The notes beneath the pieces are model-generated. The model was not told where the DNA came from. It saw only the letters and a list, made by a program, of their open reading frames with translations, and searched no databases. The translations under genes were made by a program, and so were the position numbers. Shown in pieces: positions 1 to 11,303 of a stretch of DNA of 42,932 bases. The stretch lies in the NCBI GenBank assembly GCA_947482825.1, contig CANKMT010000046.1, forward strand, positions 1 through 42,932, given 5' to 3'. Source of the DNA: Betaproteobacteria bacterium. GTDB lineage: Bacteria > Pseudomonadota > Gammaproteobacteria > Burkholderiales > SG8-39. Each line of letters starts with the position of its first letter. Position 1 is the first letter of the stretch.

Positions 1-143
1 GAGACGCGCGCCGGGTCGAATCCGGTTTCGGCCGCCTGGAAGGTCACGCGCAGGACCTTGTCATTGCCTTCGGCCAGCACCGCGAAAGCGACGATCAGCA
101 GGGCCAGCATGAGCGGTCCGGCCCGGCGCGAAAGCCCTTTCAT
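1..143 (-). CDS. Extracellular solute-binding protein, family 5 type (5' fragment)
   Basis: Only the first 47 codons are present; the gene runs off the left edge. The start is the ATG at 141-143. The product opens MKGLSRRAGP followed by a hydrophobic stretch LMLALLIVAFAVLA, which is a Sec signal peptide with a basic n-region. The mature N-terminus reads LRVTFQAAETGFDPARV; the 'xxETGFDPARV' pattern is typical of the start of periplasmic oligopeptide/dipeptide-type ABC receptors (SBP_bac_5). It is divergent from fabI, with about 100 bp between the two starts. The signal peptide is clear from sequence. The family call rests on the short FDPAR-type motif and is less certain; the substrate cannot be told. 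Confidence 0.6.
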   Translation of the reverse strand, partial: MKGLSRRAGPLMLALLIVAFAVLAEGNDKVLRVTFQAAETGFDPARV

Positions 144-211
144 CCAGCGCAATCCATCTCTTGCAATACCCCGGGACAGGTGAGCCGGCGCATTCCGGCG
201 GGTGGGGAAAG

Positions 212-217
212 TATAAT
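212..217 (+). promoter_or_regulatory. Candidate -10 element for fabI
   Basis: A perfect TATAAT hexamer lies 29 bp before the fabI start codon. No good -35 hexamer sits 16-18 bp upstream (CGCATT at best), so this is a weak or activator-dependent sigma-70 promoter by sequence. An AAGGA Shine-Dalgarno follows at 236-240. Confidence 0.4.
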
Positions 218-246
218 CCGCAAGCGAACTCATCCAAGGAAACAGA

Positions 247-1050
247 ATGGGATTTCTAGCCGGCAAACGGATCCTGGTAACCGGGCTGCTCAGCACCAGG
301 TCCATCGCATGGGGCATCGCGAAGGCCGCGCAGCGCGAAGGCGCCGAGCTCGCTCTCACCTACCAAACCGATCGGTTCAAGGATCGTGTCACCGATATGG
401 CCAGGGAACTGGGCTCGGACCTGGCGCTACCGTGCGAGGTGACGGACGACGCATCGATCGCGGCGTTGTTCGAGCAGCTCGGCCGCCGCTGGGACAAGCT
501 CGACGGGCTGGTGCACTCGATCGCCTTCGCACCCAGGGAAGCGATCGCCGGCGACTTTCTCGAGGGCCTTTCGCGCGAATCGTTTCGCCAGGCGCTCGAC
601 ATCTCGGCCTACAGCTTTCCGGCATTGGCCAAAGCCGCGCTGCCGATGCTCAGCGATCGCGCCTCGCTGGTGACGCTTACTTACCTGGGCGCCGAACGGG
701 TCATCCCGAACTACAACACCATGGGACTGGCCAAAGCGAGCCTCGAGGCCAGCGTGCGATACCTCGCCGACAGCCTCGGTGCGCGCGGCGTGCGGGTGAA
801 CGCGATTTCGGCCGGGCCGATCAAGACGCTGGCCGCAAGCGGCATTTCCGGTTTCGGCAAAATCCTCAAGTTCGTCGAGCAGAACGCGCCCTTGCGGCGC
901 AATGTCACGATCGACGATGTCGGCAACGCCGCCGCATTCCTGCTATCGGATCTCGCAGCGGGAATCACGGCGGAAATCATGCACGTGGACAACGGGTTCT
1001 CGACGCTGGCCGGCGGCATGCGTGGACTGACCGAAGACTTAGCCCCCTGA
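247..1050 (+). CDS. fabI: Enoyl-[acyl-carrier-protein] reductase (NADH) FabI
   Basis: FabI catalyses the last, NADH-dependent reduction of each type II fatty-acid elongation cycle in the cytoplasm. The 267-residue length is normal for the family. The N-terminal nucleotide-binding segment ([15 protein letters not shown], residues 11-25) has the FabI-type spacing rather than the classical SDR GxxxGxG. The catalytic set is present in the segment [19 protein letters not shown]: Tyr146, Tyr156 and Lys163, the same numbering as in E. coli FabI. The start is the ATG preceded by AAGGA at a 6-nt spacing. It faces ppiD tail to tail with one base between the stop codons. FabI is the triclosan and isoniazid-like drug target; nothing in the sequence suggests a resistant variant, but I did not check individual resistance positions. 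Confidence 0.97.
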   Translation: MGFLAGKRILVTGLLSTRSIAWGIAKAAQREGAELALTYQTDRFKDRVTDMARELGSDLALPCEVTDDASIAALFEQLGRRWDKLDGLVHSIAFAPREAIAGDFLEGLSRESFRQALDISAYSFPALAKAALPMLSDRASLVTLTYLGAERVIPNYNTMGLAKASLEASVRYLADSLGARGVRVNAISAGPIKTLAASGISGFGKILKFVEQNAPLRRNVTIDDVGNAAAFLLSDLAAGITAEIMHVDNGFSTLAGGMRGLTEDLAP

Positions 1051-1051
1051 C

Positions 1052-2953
1052 CTACTGTTCTTGCTTCTTCTCCAGGTTCGCCTTGTTGATTTCGATCTTG
1101 GCACGCGAGCGCAGGCTGGCCGTGTAGGCCGAGAATTGCTCGTTGCCCACCTGGGATTCGAGGCGGGCATATTCGGCCTTGGCCTCTTCGGGCGGCTTCT
1201 GCGGCGCATCGGTCACGCGCGTCACCCGGTAGACCACGTAGCCGCGGTCGGCGCCGAATCCTGCATAGGCGGGCAGCTTTTCGACGTCGGCCGACAGAAT
1301 CTGCCGCAGCGCTTCCGGCGGAAGTCCTTCCGCCTTCGCCCGGCTGATGACGTGCGGCGCCGACCACGCAGCCCCCGGGTCTTTCCCGGCCTTCAGGTCG
1401 GCGAGCTTTGCCTCGCCTTCGCGGCGCGCGAGCTTTCCCGCTTCCTGTTGCCGCAAAGTCTTTTCGATGTCGGCTTTCACCTCTTCGAACTTGAGCTGGG
1501 CCGCCGGCTTGTGCTCGGTTACACGAGCCGACGCGAGCACGCCCGGGCCCACCTCGATGGCGTCGGTATTGCGCTTGGACTGGATCGAGTCGGGTGAGAA
1601 GAGCGCAGCGAGCATGCGCGGATTGGCGAGCGGCCCGGCCGCCGGCGAGCCGGCCTTTGGAATCCAGTCGGTCTTCTGCACCTGAAGCTTGAATCGTTCG
1701 GCGGCGGGCTTCAGGGTGTCGGACTGCTCATAGACCAGGTTGCTGAACACTTCCGCGGATTCGGCGAACTTGCGCACGCCCTTCTGGCGCGCAAGCTCCC
1801 TGGATATTTCCGCGCGCAATTCCTCGAGGCCCTTGACCTTGGCCGCCTGGATCGAGGTGACCCGGATGATGTGATAGCCGAATTCGGTCTCGACCAGGTT
1901 GCTGATCTCGCCTTCCTTCAACTTGAAGGCGGCCTCCTCGAAAGGCTTGACCATCGAACCGCGCGCAACGGTGCCGAGCTCGCCGCCCTTCTCCGCCGAG
2001 CCCGGGTCCTGCGAATTCTGCTTCGCAAGCTCGGCAAACTTTGCCGGGTTCTTCCGAGCCTCGCCCAGCAACGCCTCGGCCTTTTTGCGGGCGGCTTCCT
2101 TTTCGGCCGGCTTGACCTCGGTGCCCGCTGCAATGAGGAGATGGCTGACGCTGCGCTGCTCTTCCTGCCTGAACTGGCTCGAGCGCGCCGCGTAAGCGGC
2201 CTTGATTTCGTCTTCAGATACCGGGTCGAGGGCGCCGAGCTTCTCCCCCGACAGGACCAGGTACTCCGCCCGGACGAGCTCCGGGGTGCGGAACGAGGCG
2301 AGGTTCGCCTCGTAGAACGCCTTGACCGCGCCTTCATCGACCTTGACCTTATCGGCAAAAGCATCGGCGCGGATCACGTGCTCCTGGACTTCGCGCTGCT
2401 GGCCCTCCAGCGCGGTGAGCCGCGCGGACACCGTGCGCGACTGGATTGCGCTACTCGCCACCGAGCGGCTGAGCTGGGACATGGACAGGTCGAAGCGCAG
2501 CTTTGACTCGAACATCGCGGGCGTCATGTTCTGCGCCTGCAGCAATGCTTCGTAAGTCGGCTTCGAAAATTTGCCATCGACCTGGAAAGGCTGCATCGTG
2601 GCAATGAGCTCGCGCAATTGTTCGTCGCTGATGACAAGGCGCGATTTGACCGCGGCGGTGGCCAGGATCCGCCTGTCCACCAACGAATCGAGGAGCCCGG
2701 CCCTCGCCTCGGGTGTGTCGAACAGGCTCATGTCCGCGCCGCGGCCGAGGATTCCGCGCATCCGCTCGATCTGCTGGCGGTACTCCTCGTTGAGCTCGCG
2801 CAAGCTGACCGCCTGGCCGTCCACGCTCGCGACGTCGCTCGCGCCGCCCATGGAGCGGGTATAGGACTCCAGCCCGACAAAGGCGAAAGGCACCATTGCG
2901 ATCCCCAGGACCAACTGGATCAGGCGCTTGTGCGTGTTTACGAAATCGAACAT
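1052..2953 (-). CDS. ppiD: Periplasmic folding chaperone PpiD (SurA/parvulin type)
   Basis: PpiD is an inner-membrane-anchored periplasmic chaperone that sits near the SecYEG translocon and helps outer-membrane and secreted proteins fold. The protein begins MFDFVNTHKRLIQLVLG, a short cytoplasmic tail followed by one signal-anchor helix (about residues 12-30). A SurA-like N-terminal chaperone region follows, then a parvulin domain at about residues 255-365 (HLLIA, FAELAKQNSQDPGSA, GGELG, FGYHIIRV). The C-terminal third is charged and helical. I chose the ATG at 2951-2953 (633 residues) over an upstream in-frame ATG at 2981-2983, because the upstream one lies against the tRNA terminator stem and the family normally starts at MFDF. 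GGGGAA lies 10 nt upstream of the chosen start. Confidence 0.92.
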   Translation of the reverse strand: MFDFVNTHKRLIQLVLGIAMVPFAFVGLESYTRSMGGASDVASVDGQAVSLRELNEEYRQQIERMRGILGRGADMSLFDTPEARAGLLDSLVDRRILATAAVKSRLVISDEQLRELIATMQPFQVDGKFSKPTYEALLQAQNMTPAMFESKLRFDLSMSQLSRSVASSAIQSRTVSARLTALEGQQREVQEHVIRADAFADKVKVDEGAVKAFYEANLASFRTPELVRAEYLVLSGEKLGALDPVSEDEIKAAYAARSSQFRQEEQRSVSHLLIAAGTEVKPAEKEAARKKAEALLGEARKNPAKFAELAKQNSQDPGSAEKGGELGTVARGSMVKPFEEAAFKLKEGEISNLVETEFGYHIIRVTSIQAAKVKGLEELRAEISRELARQKGVRKFAESAEVFSNLVYEQSDTLKPAAERFKLQVQKTDWIPKAGSPAAGPLANPRMLAALFSPDSIQSKRNTDAIEVGPGVLASARVTEHKPAAQLKFEEVKADIEKTLRQQEAGKLARREGEAKLADLKAGKDPGAAWSAPHVISRAKAEGLPPEALRQILSADVEKLPAYAGFGADRGYVVYRVTRVTDAPQKPPEEAKAEYARLESQVGNEQFSAYTASLRSRAKIEINKANLEKKQEQ

Positions 2954-2987
2954 GGTGCGATCGTTCCCCGATGCGTTCCACATGTGA

Positions 2988-3013
2988 AAAAGGCGAACCG
3001 GGGTTCGCCTTTT
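2988..3013 (-). terminator. Intrinsic terminator after the tRNA-Val/tRNA-Asp pair
   Basis: A perfect 12-bp inverted repeat, AAAAGGCGAACC and GGTTCGCCTTTT, is separated by only two bases. Read on the minus strand it ends in a T-run (TTTTT) and lies about 10 bp past the 3' end of tRNA-Asp, just before ppiD. The A/T flanks make it nearly symmetrical, but no plus-strand gene ends here. Confidence 0.7.
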
Positions 3014-3022
3014 CTGGAAGGT

Positions 3023-3099
3023 TGGCGGAGTGGACGGGACTCGAACCCGCGACCTCTGCCGTGACAGGGCAGCATTCTAACCAACTGAACTACCACTCC
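3023..3099 (-). tRNA. tRNA-Asp (anticodon GTC)
   Basis: A 77-nt cloverleaf is present. The acceptor stem is GGAGTGG/CCACTCC, discriminator G, with an encoded CCA. The anticodon stem CTGCC/GGCAG holds the loop CTGTCAC, giving GTC. The T arm contains GGTTCGAGTCC. It lies 25 bp downstream of tRNA-Val on the same strand and is probably processed from the same transcript. Confidence 0.97.
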
Positions 3100-3124
3100 A
3101 CGCCGTTGCTGCTCTTTGATGTTC

Positions 3125-3199
3125 TGGTGGGTGCTATAGGGGTCGAACCTATGACATTCGCCTTGTAAGGGCGACGCTCTACCGCTGAGCTAAGCACCC
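3125..3199 (-). tRNA. tRNA-Val (anticodon TAC)
   Basis: A 75-nt cloverleaf is present. The acceptor stem is GGGTGCT/AGCACCC, discriminator A, with an encoded CCA. The anticodon loop is CTTACAA, giving TAC. The T arm contains GGTTCGAACC. It is first in the tRNA-Val/tRNA-Asp pair that follows hupB, a typical betaproteobacterial arrangement. Confidence 0.97.
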
Positions 3200-3221
3200 G
3201 GAACCGGCCTGCGTCACACCT

Positions 3222-3257
3222 ACGGCCCTTCCACCACCGACGGCTCTTCCACCACCG
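3222..3257. repeat. Tandem 18-bp duplication between hupB and tRNA-Val
   Basis: Two adjacent copies of ACGGCCCTTCCACCACCG differ at one position (C/T). They sit in the 123-bp gap between hupB and tRNA-Val. No function is evident. Confidence 0.7.
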
Positions 3258-3269
3258 TTCGCCTGCACG

Positions 3270-3320
3270 CGAACGGGCCAAAACAAGCCTACTCTGCTTA
3301 CGAACGGGCTAAACCAAGCC
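3270..3320. repeat. Imperfect 20-bp direct repeat downstream of hupB
   Basis: CGAACGGGCCAAAACAAGCC (3270-3289) recurs as CGAACGGGCTAAACCAAGCC (3301-3320) with two mismatches and a period of 31 bp. The first copy begins inside a small inverted repeat GTTCGC/GCGAAC (3257-3274). That repeat could form a weak hairpin after hupB, but it has no T-run. Confidence 0.55.
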
Positions 3321-3322
3321 CC

Positions 3323-3595
3323 TTAGTTTACCGCATCCTTCAGGGCTTTTCCAGCGCGAAACTTGGGCACGCGCGCGGCCTTGATCTTGATCTCGGCCCC
3401 GGTGCGCGGGTTGCGGCCAGCGCGCGCTGCCCGCTTGCCCACGTAGAACGTGCCGAAGCCGACCAGCGTAACCATGTTGCCTTTCTTCAGGTTCGACTTG
3501 ATCGCAACGACCATGGCGTCGATCGCGCGCTCGGCCGCTGACTTCGAGATTTCGGCGGCCTGCGCGATCTGCTCGATCATCTCAGCTTTGTTCAT
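3323..3595 (-). CDS. hupB: DNA-binding protein HU-beta
   Basis: HU is a small nucleoid protein that binds and bends DNA as a dimer. The 90-residue length is standard. The N-terminal helical dimerisation part ([19 protein letters not shown]) is followed by the signature [21 protein letters not shown] (residues 46-66), which forms the DNA-embracing arm. The conserved proline tip lies at NPRTG. The start has a strong GGGAG Shine-Dalgarno. It lies 21 bp after lon on the same strand, as in most beta- and gammaproteobacteria, so read-through from lon is likely. Confidence 0.96.
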   Translation of the reverse strand: MNKAEMIEQIAQAAEISKSAAERAIDAMVVAIKSNLKKGNMVTLVGFGTFYVGKRAARAGRNPRTGAEIKIKAARVPKFRAGKALKDAVN

Positions 3596-3616
3596 TGCTC
3601 TCCCCTCTTCCTCGGA

Positions 3617-6034
<2,418 letters not shown>

Positions 6035-6107
6035 TGTGGTCCTCGGGCCTTGGTACGTTATGGCAAGCGGTCCCTAACATGTGAGGCCACTTTACCTCAA
6101 TGCAACC

Positions 6108-7379
6108 TCACGCCGAACTTCCGGCGACTTTCTGCTGGTCCGAATAGATCAGGATCGGCTTGCCGTCCGCTGTCACCATCGCTTCGTCCACGACGACCTT
6201 GCTGACATTTTCCATGGTCGGCAATTCGTACATGGTGTCGAGAAGGATCTGCTCCAGGATGGAACGCAGGCCGCGCGCGCCGGTCTTGCGGGCCAGCGCT
6301 TTTTTCGAAACCGCGGCAAGCGCTGGGACGCGCACCTCGAGTTCGACGCCTTCCATCAGGAAAAGTTTCTGGTATTGCTTGAGCAATGCGTTTTTCGGCT
6401 CGGTGAGGATCTGGATGAGCGCCGCCTCATCGAGTTCCTCGAGCATCGCGGTCACCGGAAGGCGCCCGACGAACTCCGGGATCAGGCCGTACTTGATCAG
6501 GTCTTCCGGTTCGGTCCCGCGCAGGACCTCGCTGATGTCCTTGCCGCTGCGGGTGCTCCTGACTTCCGCGCCGAAACCGATACCGGATTTTTCCGAGCGG
6601 GCGCGGATGATCTTGTCCAGGCCGTCGAACGCGCCGCCGCAGATGAACAGGATGTTGGTCGTGTCGACCTGGACGAAATCCTGGTTCGGATGCTTGCGGC
6701 CGCCCTGCGGCGGGACCGAGGCGATGGTGCCCTCGATCAGCTTGAGCAGCGCCTGCTGCACGCCCTCGCCCGACACGTCGCGCGTGATGGAGGGGTTGTC
6801 CGACTTGCGCGAGATCTTGTCGATCTCGTCGATGTAGACGATGCCGCGCTTGGCTTTGTCGACGTCGTAGTCGCAGTTCTGCAAGAGCTTCTGGATGATG
6901 TTCTCGACGTCCTCGCCGACGTATCCCGCCTCGGTGAGCGTCGTGGCGTCCGCGATCACGAACGGCACGTTGAGCAGGCGCGCAAGCGTCTGGGCGAGCA
7001 GCGTCTTGCCCGAGCCGGTCGGCCCGATCAGCAGAATGTTCGATTTCGCCAGTTCCACCTCGTCGTTCTTCGTGAGGTGCTTGAGGCGCTTGTAATGGTT
7101 GTAGACCGCGACCGAAAGGATCTTCTTGGCCTGGTTCTGGCCGATCACGTATTGGTCGAGGATTTCGCGAATCTCGCGCGGCGTGGGCAGGTCGGACTTG
7201 GCGCCCTTGCCGCCCTTGTCGGTCGCCGTTTCCTCGCGAATGATGTCGTTGCAAAGCTCTATGCACTCGTCGCAGATGAACACCGACGGCCCAGCGATGA
7301 GTTTCCTCACCTCGTGCTGGCTCTTGCCGCAGAACGAGCAGTACAGCAGTTTTTCGCCCGAGGAAGTCTTTTCCGACAT
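6108..7379 (-). CDS. clpX: ATP-dependent Clp protease ATP-binding subunit ClpX
   Basis: ClpX is the AAA+ unfoldase that feeds tagged substrates (for example SsrA-tagged chains) into ClpP, and it also remodels protein complexes. The 423 residues comprise an N-terminal C4 zinc-binding domain (Cys14, Cys17, Cys36, Cys39), then the AAA+ core with Walker A GPTGSGKT and Walker B VYIDEIDK. The pore loop GYVGED follows Walker A, and the C-terminal small domain ends in the usual [16 protein letters not shown] segment. It follows clpP by 40 bp on the same strand, the usual clpPX operon. Confidence 0.97.
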   Translation of the reverse strand: MSEKTSSGEKLLYCSFCGKSQHEVRKLIAGPSVFICDECIELCNDIIREETATDKGGKGAKSDLPTPREIREILDQYVIGQNQAKKILSVAVYNHYKRLKHLTKNDEVELAKSNILLIGPTGSGKTLLAQTLARLLNVPFVIADATTLTEAGYVGEDVENIIQKLLQNCDYDVDKAKRGIVYIDEIDKISRKSDNPSITRDVSGEGVQQALLKLIEGTIASVPPQGGRKHPNQDFVQVDTTNILFICGGAFDGLDKIIRARSEKSGIGFGAEVRSTRSGKDISEVLRGTEPEDLIKYGLIPEFVGRLPVTAMLEELDEAALIQILTEPKNALLKQYQKLFLMEGVELEVRVPALAAVSKKALARKTGARGLRSILEQILLDTMYELPTMENVSKVVVDEAMVTADGKPILIYSDQQKVAGSSA

Positions 7380-7419
7380 GCGTTTTCGCTCCAGCTATCC
7401 TGTATCCGAGTTGAACGGC

Positions 7420-8073
7420 CTATGACTGCGCGGCGCCCTGCGCGCGCGACGTCAGGACCTTGTCGACCAGCCCGTACTGCACCGCCGAATCGGCCGACAG
7501 GAAGTTGTCGCGATCCGTGTCCCTCGCAATCGTATCAACGTTCTGCCCGGTGTGCTTCGCGAGGATCTCGTTCAGGCGCTGGCGCAGGAACAGGATTTCC
7601 CTGGCATGGATCTCGATATCCGACGCCTGCCCCGAGAAGCCGCCCATCGGCTGGTGGATCATGACGCGCGAATTCGGCAGGCAGAAGCGCTTACCCTTCT
7701 CGCCGGCGGCGAGCAAGAGCGCGCCCATGCTGGCGGCTTGCCCAACGCAAAGCGTCGAAACGTTCGGCTTCACGAACTGCATCGTGTCGTAGATCGCCAA
7801 TCCCGCCGACACCGACCCGCCGGGCGAGTTGATGTAGAACGAGATGTCCTTGTCCGGGTTCTCGGATTCGAGGAAGAGTAACTGCGCGACGATCAGGTTG
7901 GCTGTGACTTCGTTCACGGGCCCGACCAGAAAGACGACGCGCTCCTTCAGCAGGCGCGAATAGATGTCGTAGGCGCGCTCGCCGCGCCCCGACTGCTCGA
8001 TGACCATGGGCACGAGGCCCAAGGACTGAGGTTCTGTCCTTTCGGAGGGGGACTGCCAGAGCGTATCGATCAT
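7420..8073 (-). CDS. clpP: ATP-dependent Clp protease proteolytic subunit ClpP
   Basis: ClpP forms the 14-subunit barrel protease that works with ClpX or ClpA. At 217 residues it has the usual length with a short N-terminal propeptide. The catalytic triad is visible: Ser115 in GQAASMGA, His140 in VMIHQP and Asp189 in DTDRDNF. The start ATG overlaps the trigger factor stop as ATGA, which implies translational coupling to tig. The order tig-clpP-clpX-lon is the classic proteobacterial quality-control block. Confidence 0.97.
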   Translation of the reverse strand: MIDTLWQSPSERTEPQSLGLVPMVIEQSGRGERAYDIYSRLLKERVVFLVGPVNEVTANLIVAQLLFLESENPDKDISFYINSPGGSVSAGLAIYDTMQFVKPNVSTLCVGQAASMGALLLAAGEKGKRFCLPNSRVMIHQPMGGFSGQASDIEIHAREILFLRQRLNEILAKHTGQNVDTIARDTDRDNFLSADSAVQYGLVDKVLTSRAQGAAQS

Positions 8074-9404
8074 GTGCCGCTCCCCATCAGTTCGTCGAAC
8101 GCAATCGCCTTGTCGACGACCTTGGCTTTCGACAGCACCCAGTTGACGACGTTGTCCTCGAGGGCGAGGCCTTCCATCTCAGTCAGGCGTTGCGGCTGCA
8201 TGTAGAACCATTTTACCACCTCGGCCGGGCTCTCGTAGGACTGCGCCTGCTCCTCGATCAGTTTGCGAATCTGGTCGGGCTTGGGTTGCAGGCCCTCCTT
8301 CTTCGCGAGCTCGCCGATGATCAGGCCGAGCGCCACGCGGCGCTTTGCTCCCGACTCGAAAGCGCTCGGGTCGAACGGCAACTGCTCGACCTTGAGGCCG
8401 CGCGCCTCGAGGTCGGTGCGCGCCTGCTTTACCATGTTCTGCGCTTCCATATCGACCAGCGCCTTGGGCAACTCGATTGGCGTGCTGTCGTGGAGCGCCT
8501 GGAGCGCCTGCGCCTTGGTGCGGTTGCGGATGCGCTTGGCGACTTCGCGCTCGACGTTGGCCCGGATGTCCGCGCGCATCTTGTCGAGGTCGCCGTCCTG
8601 TACGCCGAGAGCCTTGGCGAATTCCGCGTCGAGCGCAGGCAGGGACGGCTCCTCGACGAGGTTCACGGTGACCTCGAAGGTTGCCGTTTTGCCCGCCACG
8701 TCCTTGCCGTGATAATCATCGGGGAACTTGAGCTCGAAAGACTTCATCTGGCCGGCCGACAGGCCCTCAGCCGCCGCTTCGAACTCCGGCAGCATGCGGC
8801 CCTCGCCGAGCGTGAAAACGAAACCTTTGGCAGCACCGCCCTGGAAAGTCGCGCCGTCGATCTTGCCTTCGAAATCGATGGTCAGCTTGTCGCCCTTTTG
8901 CGCGGCCCGGCCCTGTGCGGCGGCGAAGGTGGTGCGCTGCTTGCGCAGGATCTCGAGGGTCTTTTCGACCTCCGAATCGCCGACGGCCGCCACCGGCTTC
9001 TCGATCGTGACGGCGCTGAGGTCTCCGGTGGTCACCTCAGGGTAGACCTCGAAGGTGGCGTTGAACTCGAAGACCTTGTCGTTTTCGGCGACCGCGCCCT
9101 CCTTGGTGACCGACTCGATGCGAGGATTGCCCGCGACCTTGAGGTTCGCCCCTTTGATCGCGTCGCTGAAGCGTTTCTGGAGCTCGTCGCCGATGACTTC
9201 GGACCGCACCTGCGGACCATATTGCCGCGCAACCAGCTTCATCGGCACTTTGCCGGGACGGAAGCCCGCCATCTTGGTGTTGCGCGCAATCTGACGCAGC
9301 CTCTCGCCGTACTGGCGCTCGACCTCGTCGACCGGCACCGACATCGAAAGGCGCCTTTCGAGGGAGCTCAGTGTTTCGACAGTTGTTTCAACAATTGCAG
9401 CCAT
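8070..9404 (-). CDS. tig: Trigger factor (ribosome-bound chaperone and prolyl isomerase)
   Basis: Trigger factor binds the ribosomal exit tunnel and holds nascent chains. The 444 residues show the three family domains: the ribosome-binding N-terminal domain with the signature GFRPGKVP (about residues 47-54), an FKBP-type PPIase domain (about 155-245, with [14 protein letters not shown] and a [10 protein letters not shown] loop), and the helical C-terminal chaperone domain. AAGGA lies 6 nt before the ATG. It sits 40 bp downstream of tRNA-Leu on the same strand, so either its promoter lies within or just after the tRNA, or the tRNA is processed off a common transcript. Confidence 0.96.
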   Translation of the reverse strand: MAAIVETTVETLSSLERRLSMSVPVDEVERQYGERLRQIARNTKMAGFRPGKVPMKLVARQYGPQVRSEVIGDELQKRFSDAIKGANLKVAGNPRIESVTKEGAVAENDKVFEFNATFEVYPEVTTGDLSAVTIEKPVAAVGDSEVEKTLEILRKQRTTFAAAQGRAAQKGDKLTIDFEGKIDGATFQGGAAKGFVFTLGEGRMLPEFEAAAEGLSAGQMKSFELKFPDDYHGKDVAGKTATFEVTVNLVEEPSLPALDAEFAKALGVQDGDLDKMRADIRANVEREVAKRIRNRTKAQALQALHDSTPIELPKALVDMEAQNMVKQARTDLEARGLKVEQLPFDPSAFESGAKRRVALGLIIGELAKKEGLQPKPDQIRKLIEEQAQSYESPAEVVKWFYMQPQRLTEMEGLALEDNVVNWVLSKAKVVDKAIAFDELMGSGT

Positions 9405-9444
9405 TGCTGTTCCTTACTTACGAAGTGTTCGCCAAAATGCATTC

Positions 9445-9529
9445 TGGTGCGAAGGAAGGGACTCGAACCCCCACGCCGTGAGGCGCTGGAACCTAAATCC
9501 AGTGCGTCTACCAATTCCGCCACCCTCGC
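9445..9529 (-). tRNA. tRNA-Leu (anticodon TAG)
   Basis: An 85-nt class II tRNA with a long variable arm is present. The acceptor stem GCGAGGG pairs with CCTTCGC (one G-U), with discriminator A and an encoded CCA. The anticodon stem CTGGA/TCCAG encloses TTTAGGT, giving TAG. The D-arm contains TGGCGGAATTGGTAGACGC. Its place directly before tig is conserved in betaproteobacteria. Confidence 0.97.
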
Positions 9530-9575
9530 AAAGGGACCGACTGCGCGAAGTCCGCATTTACACGAACGAGTCAAT

Positions 9576-9605
9576 GTGACAACAGCAGCTGGTAGCACAC
9601 ATAAT
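9576..9605 (+). promoter_or_regulatory. Candidate sigma-70 promoter for hpnCDE
   Basis: GTGACA (9576-9581, five of six matches to TTGACA) and CATAAT (9600-9605, five of six to TATAAT) are 18 bp apart. The site lies in an AT-rich patch about 65 bp before the hpnC start. It is the only good match in the 140-bp gap between the divergent tRNA-Leu and hpnC. Confidence 0.5.
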
Positions 9606-9669
9606 TATACCCTAGCCAACCCCCTTCCCTTTCCCGGGTGCGGCCGGAAAACCCTTAAAAATCACGCCC

Positions 9670-10473
9670 GTGTCCGCAGACCATTACGAAAATTTTCCGG
9701 TCGCTTCGCTGCTCGTCCCGCAACGGCTGCGCGGGGCCGTCCGGGTCATCTACCGCTTCGCGCGGAGCGCCGACGACTTTGCCGACGAAGGCGACGCACC
9801 GGCCGCAACTCGGCTGGAAAGCTTGGGATCGTACCGGGCCGAACTCGACCGGGTGGCCGGGAACAGACCCCCTGAAACGCCCTTGTTCGACGACGTTGCA
9901 AGAATCGTGCGCGAACACCACCTGCCGCTTCAACCGTTCTACGACCTGCTGTCGGCGTTCTCCCAGGACGTGGTCAAGACCCGCTATGCGGGTTTCGAGG
10001 AACTGGCCGACTATGCCCGGCGCTCGGCCAACCCGGTCGGACGCTTGATGCTGCACCTTTTCGAGGCCGCTACGCCCGGAAATGTCGCGCAGTCCGACGC
10101 AATCTGCACTTCGCTGCAACTCATCAACTTCTGGCAGGACGTCGAGATCGACTGGCAGAAGGACAGGGTCTACCTCCCGCAGGACGAGATGGCGCACTTC
10201 CGCGTGAGCGAAGCGCATCTGCGCGACAGCCTTTGCGACGACGCCTGGCGCAGCCTGATCCAGTTCCAGCTGGACCGTTCGCGCTCGATGATGGAAAGCG
10301 GCGCCCCGCTCGGGCGCGCCCTGCGCGGCCGATTCGGGCTGGAGATCCGCATTACGGTGCGGGGCGGCCTCGCGATCCTCGACAAGCTCGAAGCCGCGAA
10401 CTGCGATATGTTTCGCCACCGGCCGGCCCTCGAATGGCACGACTGGCCCCTCCTTTTCCTGCGCGCGCTATGA
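9670..10473 (+). CDS. hpnC: Hydroxysqualene synthase HpnC
   Basis: HpnC converts presqualene diphosphate to hydroxysqualene in the bacterial HpnCDE route to squalene. The 267 residues belong to the squalene/phytoene synthase fold. Two acidic motifs are visible: DDFADE near residue 35, and WQDVEIDWQKDRVYLP near residue 158, where the second DxxxD and the phosphate-binding Arg sit. The start is a GTG at 9670; no ATG lies nearby. It overlaps hpnD by ATGA. The split between HpnC and HpnD is made on order and on motif style (HpnC first, with HpnD carrying the canonical YCYHVAGVVG). Confidence 0.92.
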   Translation: MSADHYENFPVASLLVPQRLRGAVRVIYRFARSADDFADEGDAPAATRLESLGSYRAELDRVAGNRPPETPLFDDVARIVREHHLPLQPFYDLLSAFSQDVVKTRYAGFEELADYARRSANPVGRLMLHLFEAATPGNVAQSDAICTSLQLINFWQDVEIDWQKDRVYLPQDEMAHFRVSEAHLRDSLCDDAWRSLIQFQLDRSRSMMESGAPLGRALRGRFGLEIRITVRGGLAILDKLEAANCDMFRHRPALEWHDWPLLFLRAL

Positions 10474-11303
10474 CGCCCGACGAGTACTGCAAGGACAAAG
10501 CCGCCTCGAGCGGTTCGTCGTTTTACTACTCGTTCCTGTTCCTTGCTCCCGAGCGGCGGCGCGCGATTACCGCGCTCTACGCTTTCTGCCGCGAGGTCGA
10601 CGACGTCGTCGACGAGACCGAGGACGCGCAGATCGCGCGTACGAAGCTCGCGTGGTGGCGCAACGAAGTGGGCAACCTTTTCGCCGGCAAGCCCCAGCAT
10701 CCGGTCACGCGCGCCCTCGAGCCGGCGATCCTGCCTTTCGGGATCACCGAGATGCGCCTGAACGAGATCATCGACGGCATGCAAATGGACCTCGACCAGT
10801 CGAGGTACCTCGACTTCAAGGGGCTCGAACGCTATTGCTACCACGTTGCCGGCGTGGTCGGCCTCCTGGCGGCCGGCATCTTCGGCTACCGCGACCCGGG
10901 CACGCTCGACTATGCAAGGAATCTCGGCCTCGCCTTCCAGTTCACCAACATCATCCGCGATGTCGGCGAGGATGCACGGCGCAACCGGGTCTACCTGCCG
11001 ATGGACGAACTGAAGCGCTTCGAAGTGCCGGCCTCCGACATCCTCAACGCGCGCTACAGCGAGAACTTCACCCGCCTGATGCGGTTCCAGGCCGAACGCG
11101 CCGAAGGCTATTACGCCGCGGCGATGGCGGCCCTGCCCGCCGGGGACCGCCGCGACCAGCGCGCGGGGCTCATCATGGCGGCGATCTACCGCACCGTGCT
11201 GGAAGAGATCGGCGCGGAGGGCTACAAGGTGCTGACGCAGCGCACGTCGCTCACGCCGATGCGCAAGCTCTGGATCGCGGTGCGCACATGGCTGCGGACT
11301 TAG
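10470..11303 (+). CDS. hpnD: Presqualene diphosphate synthase HpnD
   Basis: HpnD condenses two farnesyl diphosphates to presqualene diphosphate. At 277 residues it has the usual length. Signature elements are SSFYYSFLFL near the N-terminus, the first acidic motif CREVDDVVDE (about residue 40), and YCYHVAGVVG, a family hallmark, near residue 125. The second acidic motif is in QFTNIIRDVGEDARRNRVYLP (about 150-170). I chose the ATG that overlaps the hpnC stop as ATGA; the frame is open further upstream, but that part lies inside hpnC. Its 3' end overlaps hpnE by 16 bp. Confidence 0.94.
   Translation: MTPDEYCKDKAASSGSSFYYSFLFLAPERRRAITALYAFCREVDDVVDETEDAQIARTKLAWWRNEVGNLFAGKPQHPVTRALEPAILPFGITEMRLNEIIDGMQMDLDQSRYLDFKGLERYCYHVAGVVGLLAAGIFGYRDPGTLDYARNLGLAFQFTNIIRDVGEDARRNRVYLPMDELKRFEVPASDILNARYSENFTRLMRFQAERAEGYYAAAMAALPAGDRRDQRAGLIMAAIYRTVLEEIGAEGYKVLTQRTSLTPMRKLWIAVRTWLRT

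Noticed and set aside
180..1127. Long Arg-rich frame overlapping fabI on the same strand
   Set aside because: It is an out-of-frame reading of fabI with the biased composition expected of high-GC shadow frames, and fabI is certain.
6035..6107. Sigma-32 heat-shock promoter before lon
   Set aside because: CTTGCC...CCCGAG is only a weak match to the consensus, and a T-poor -10 makes it unconvincing.
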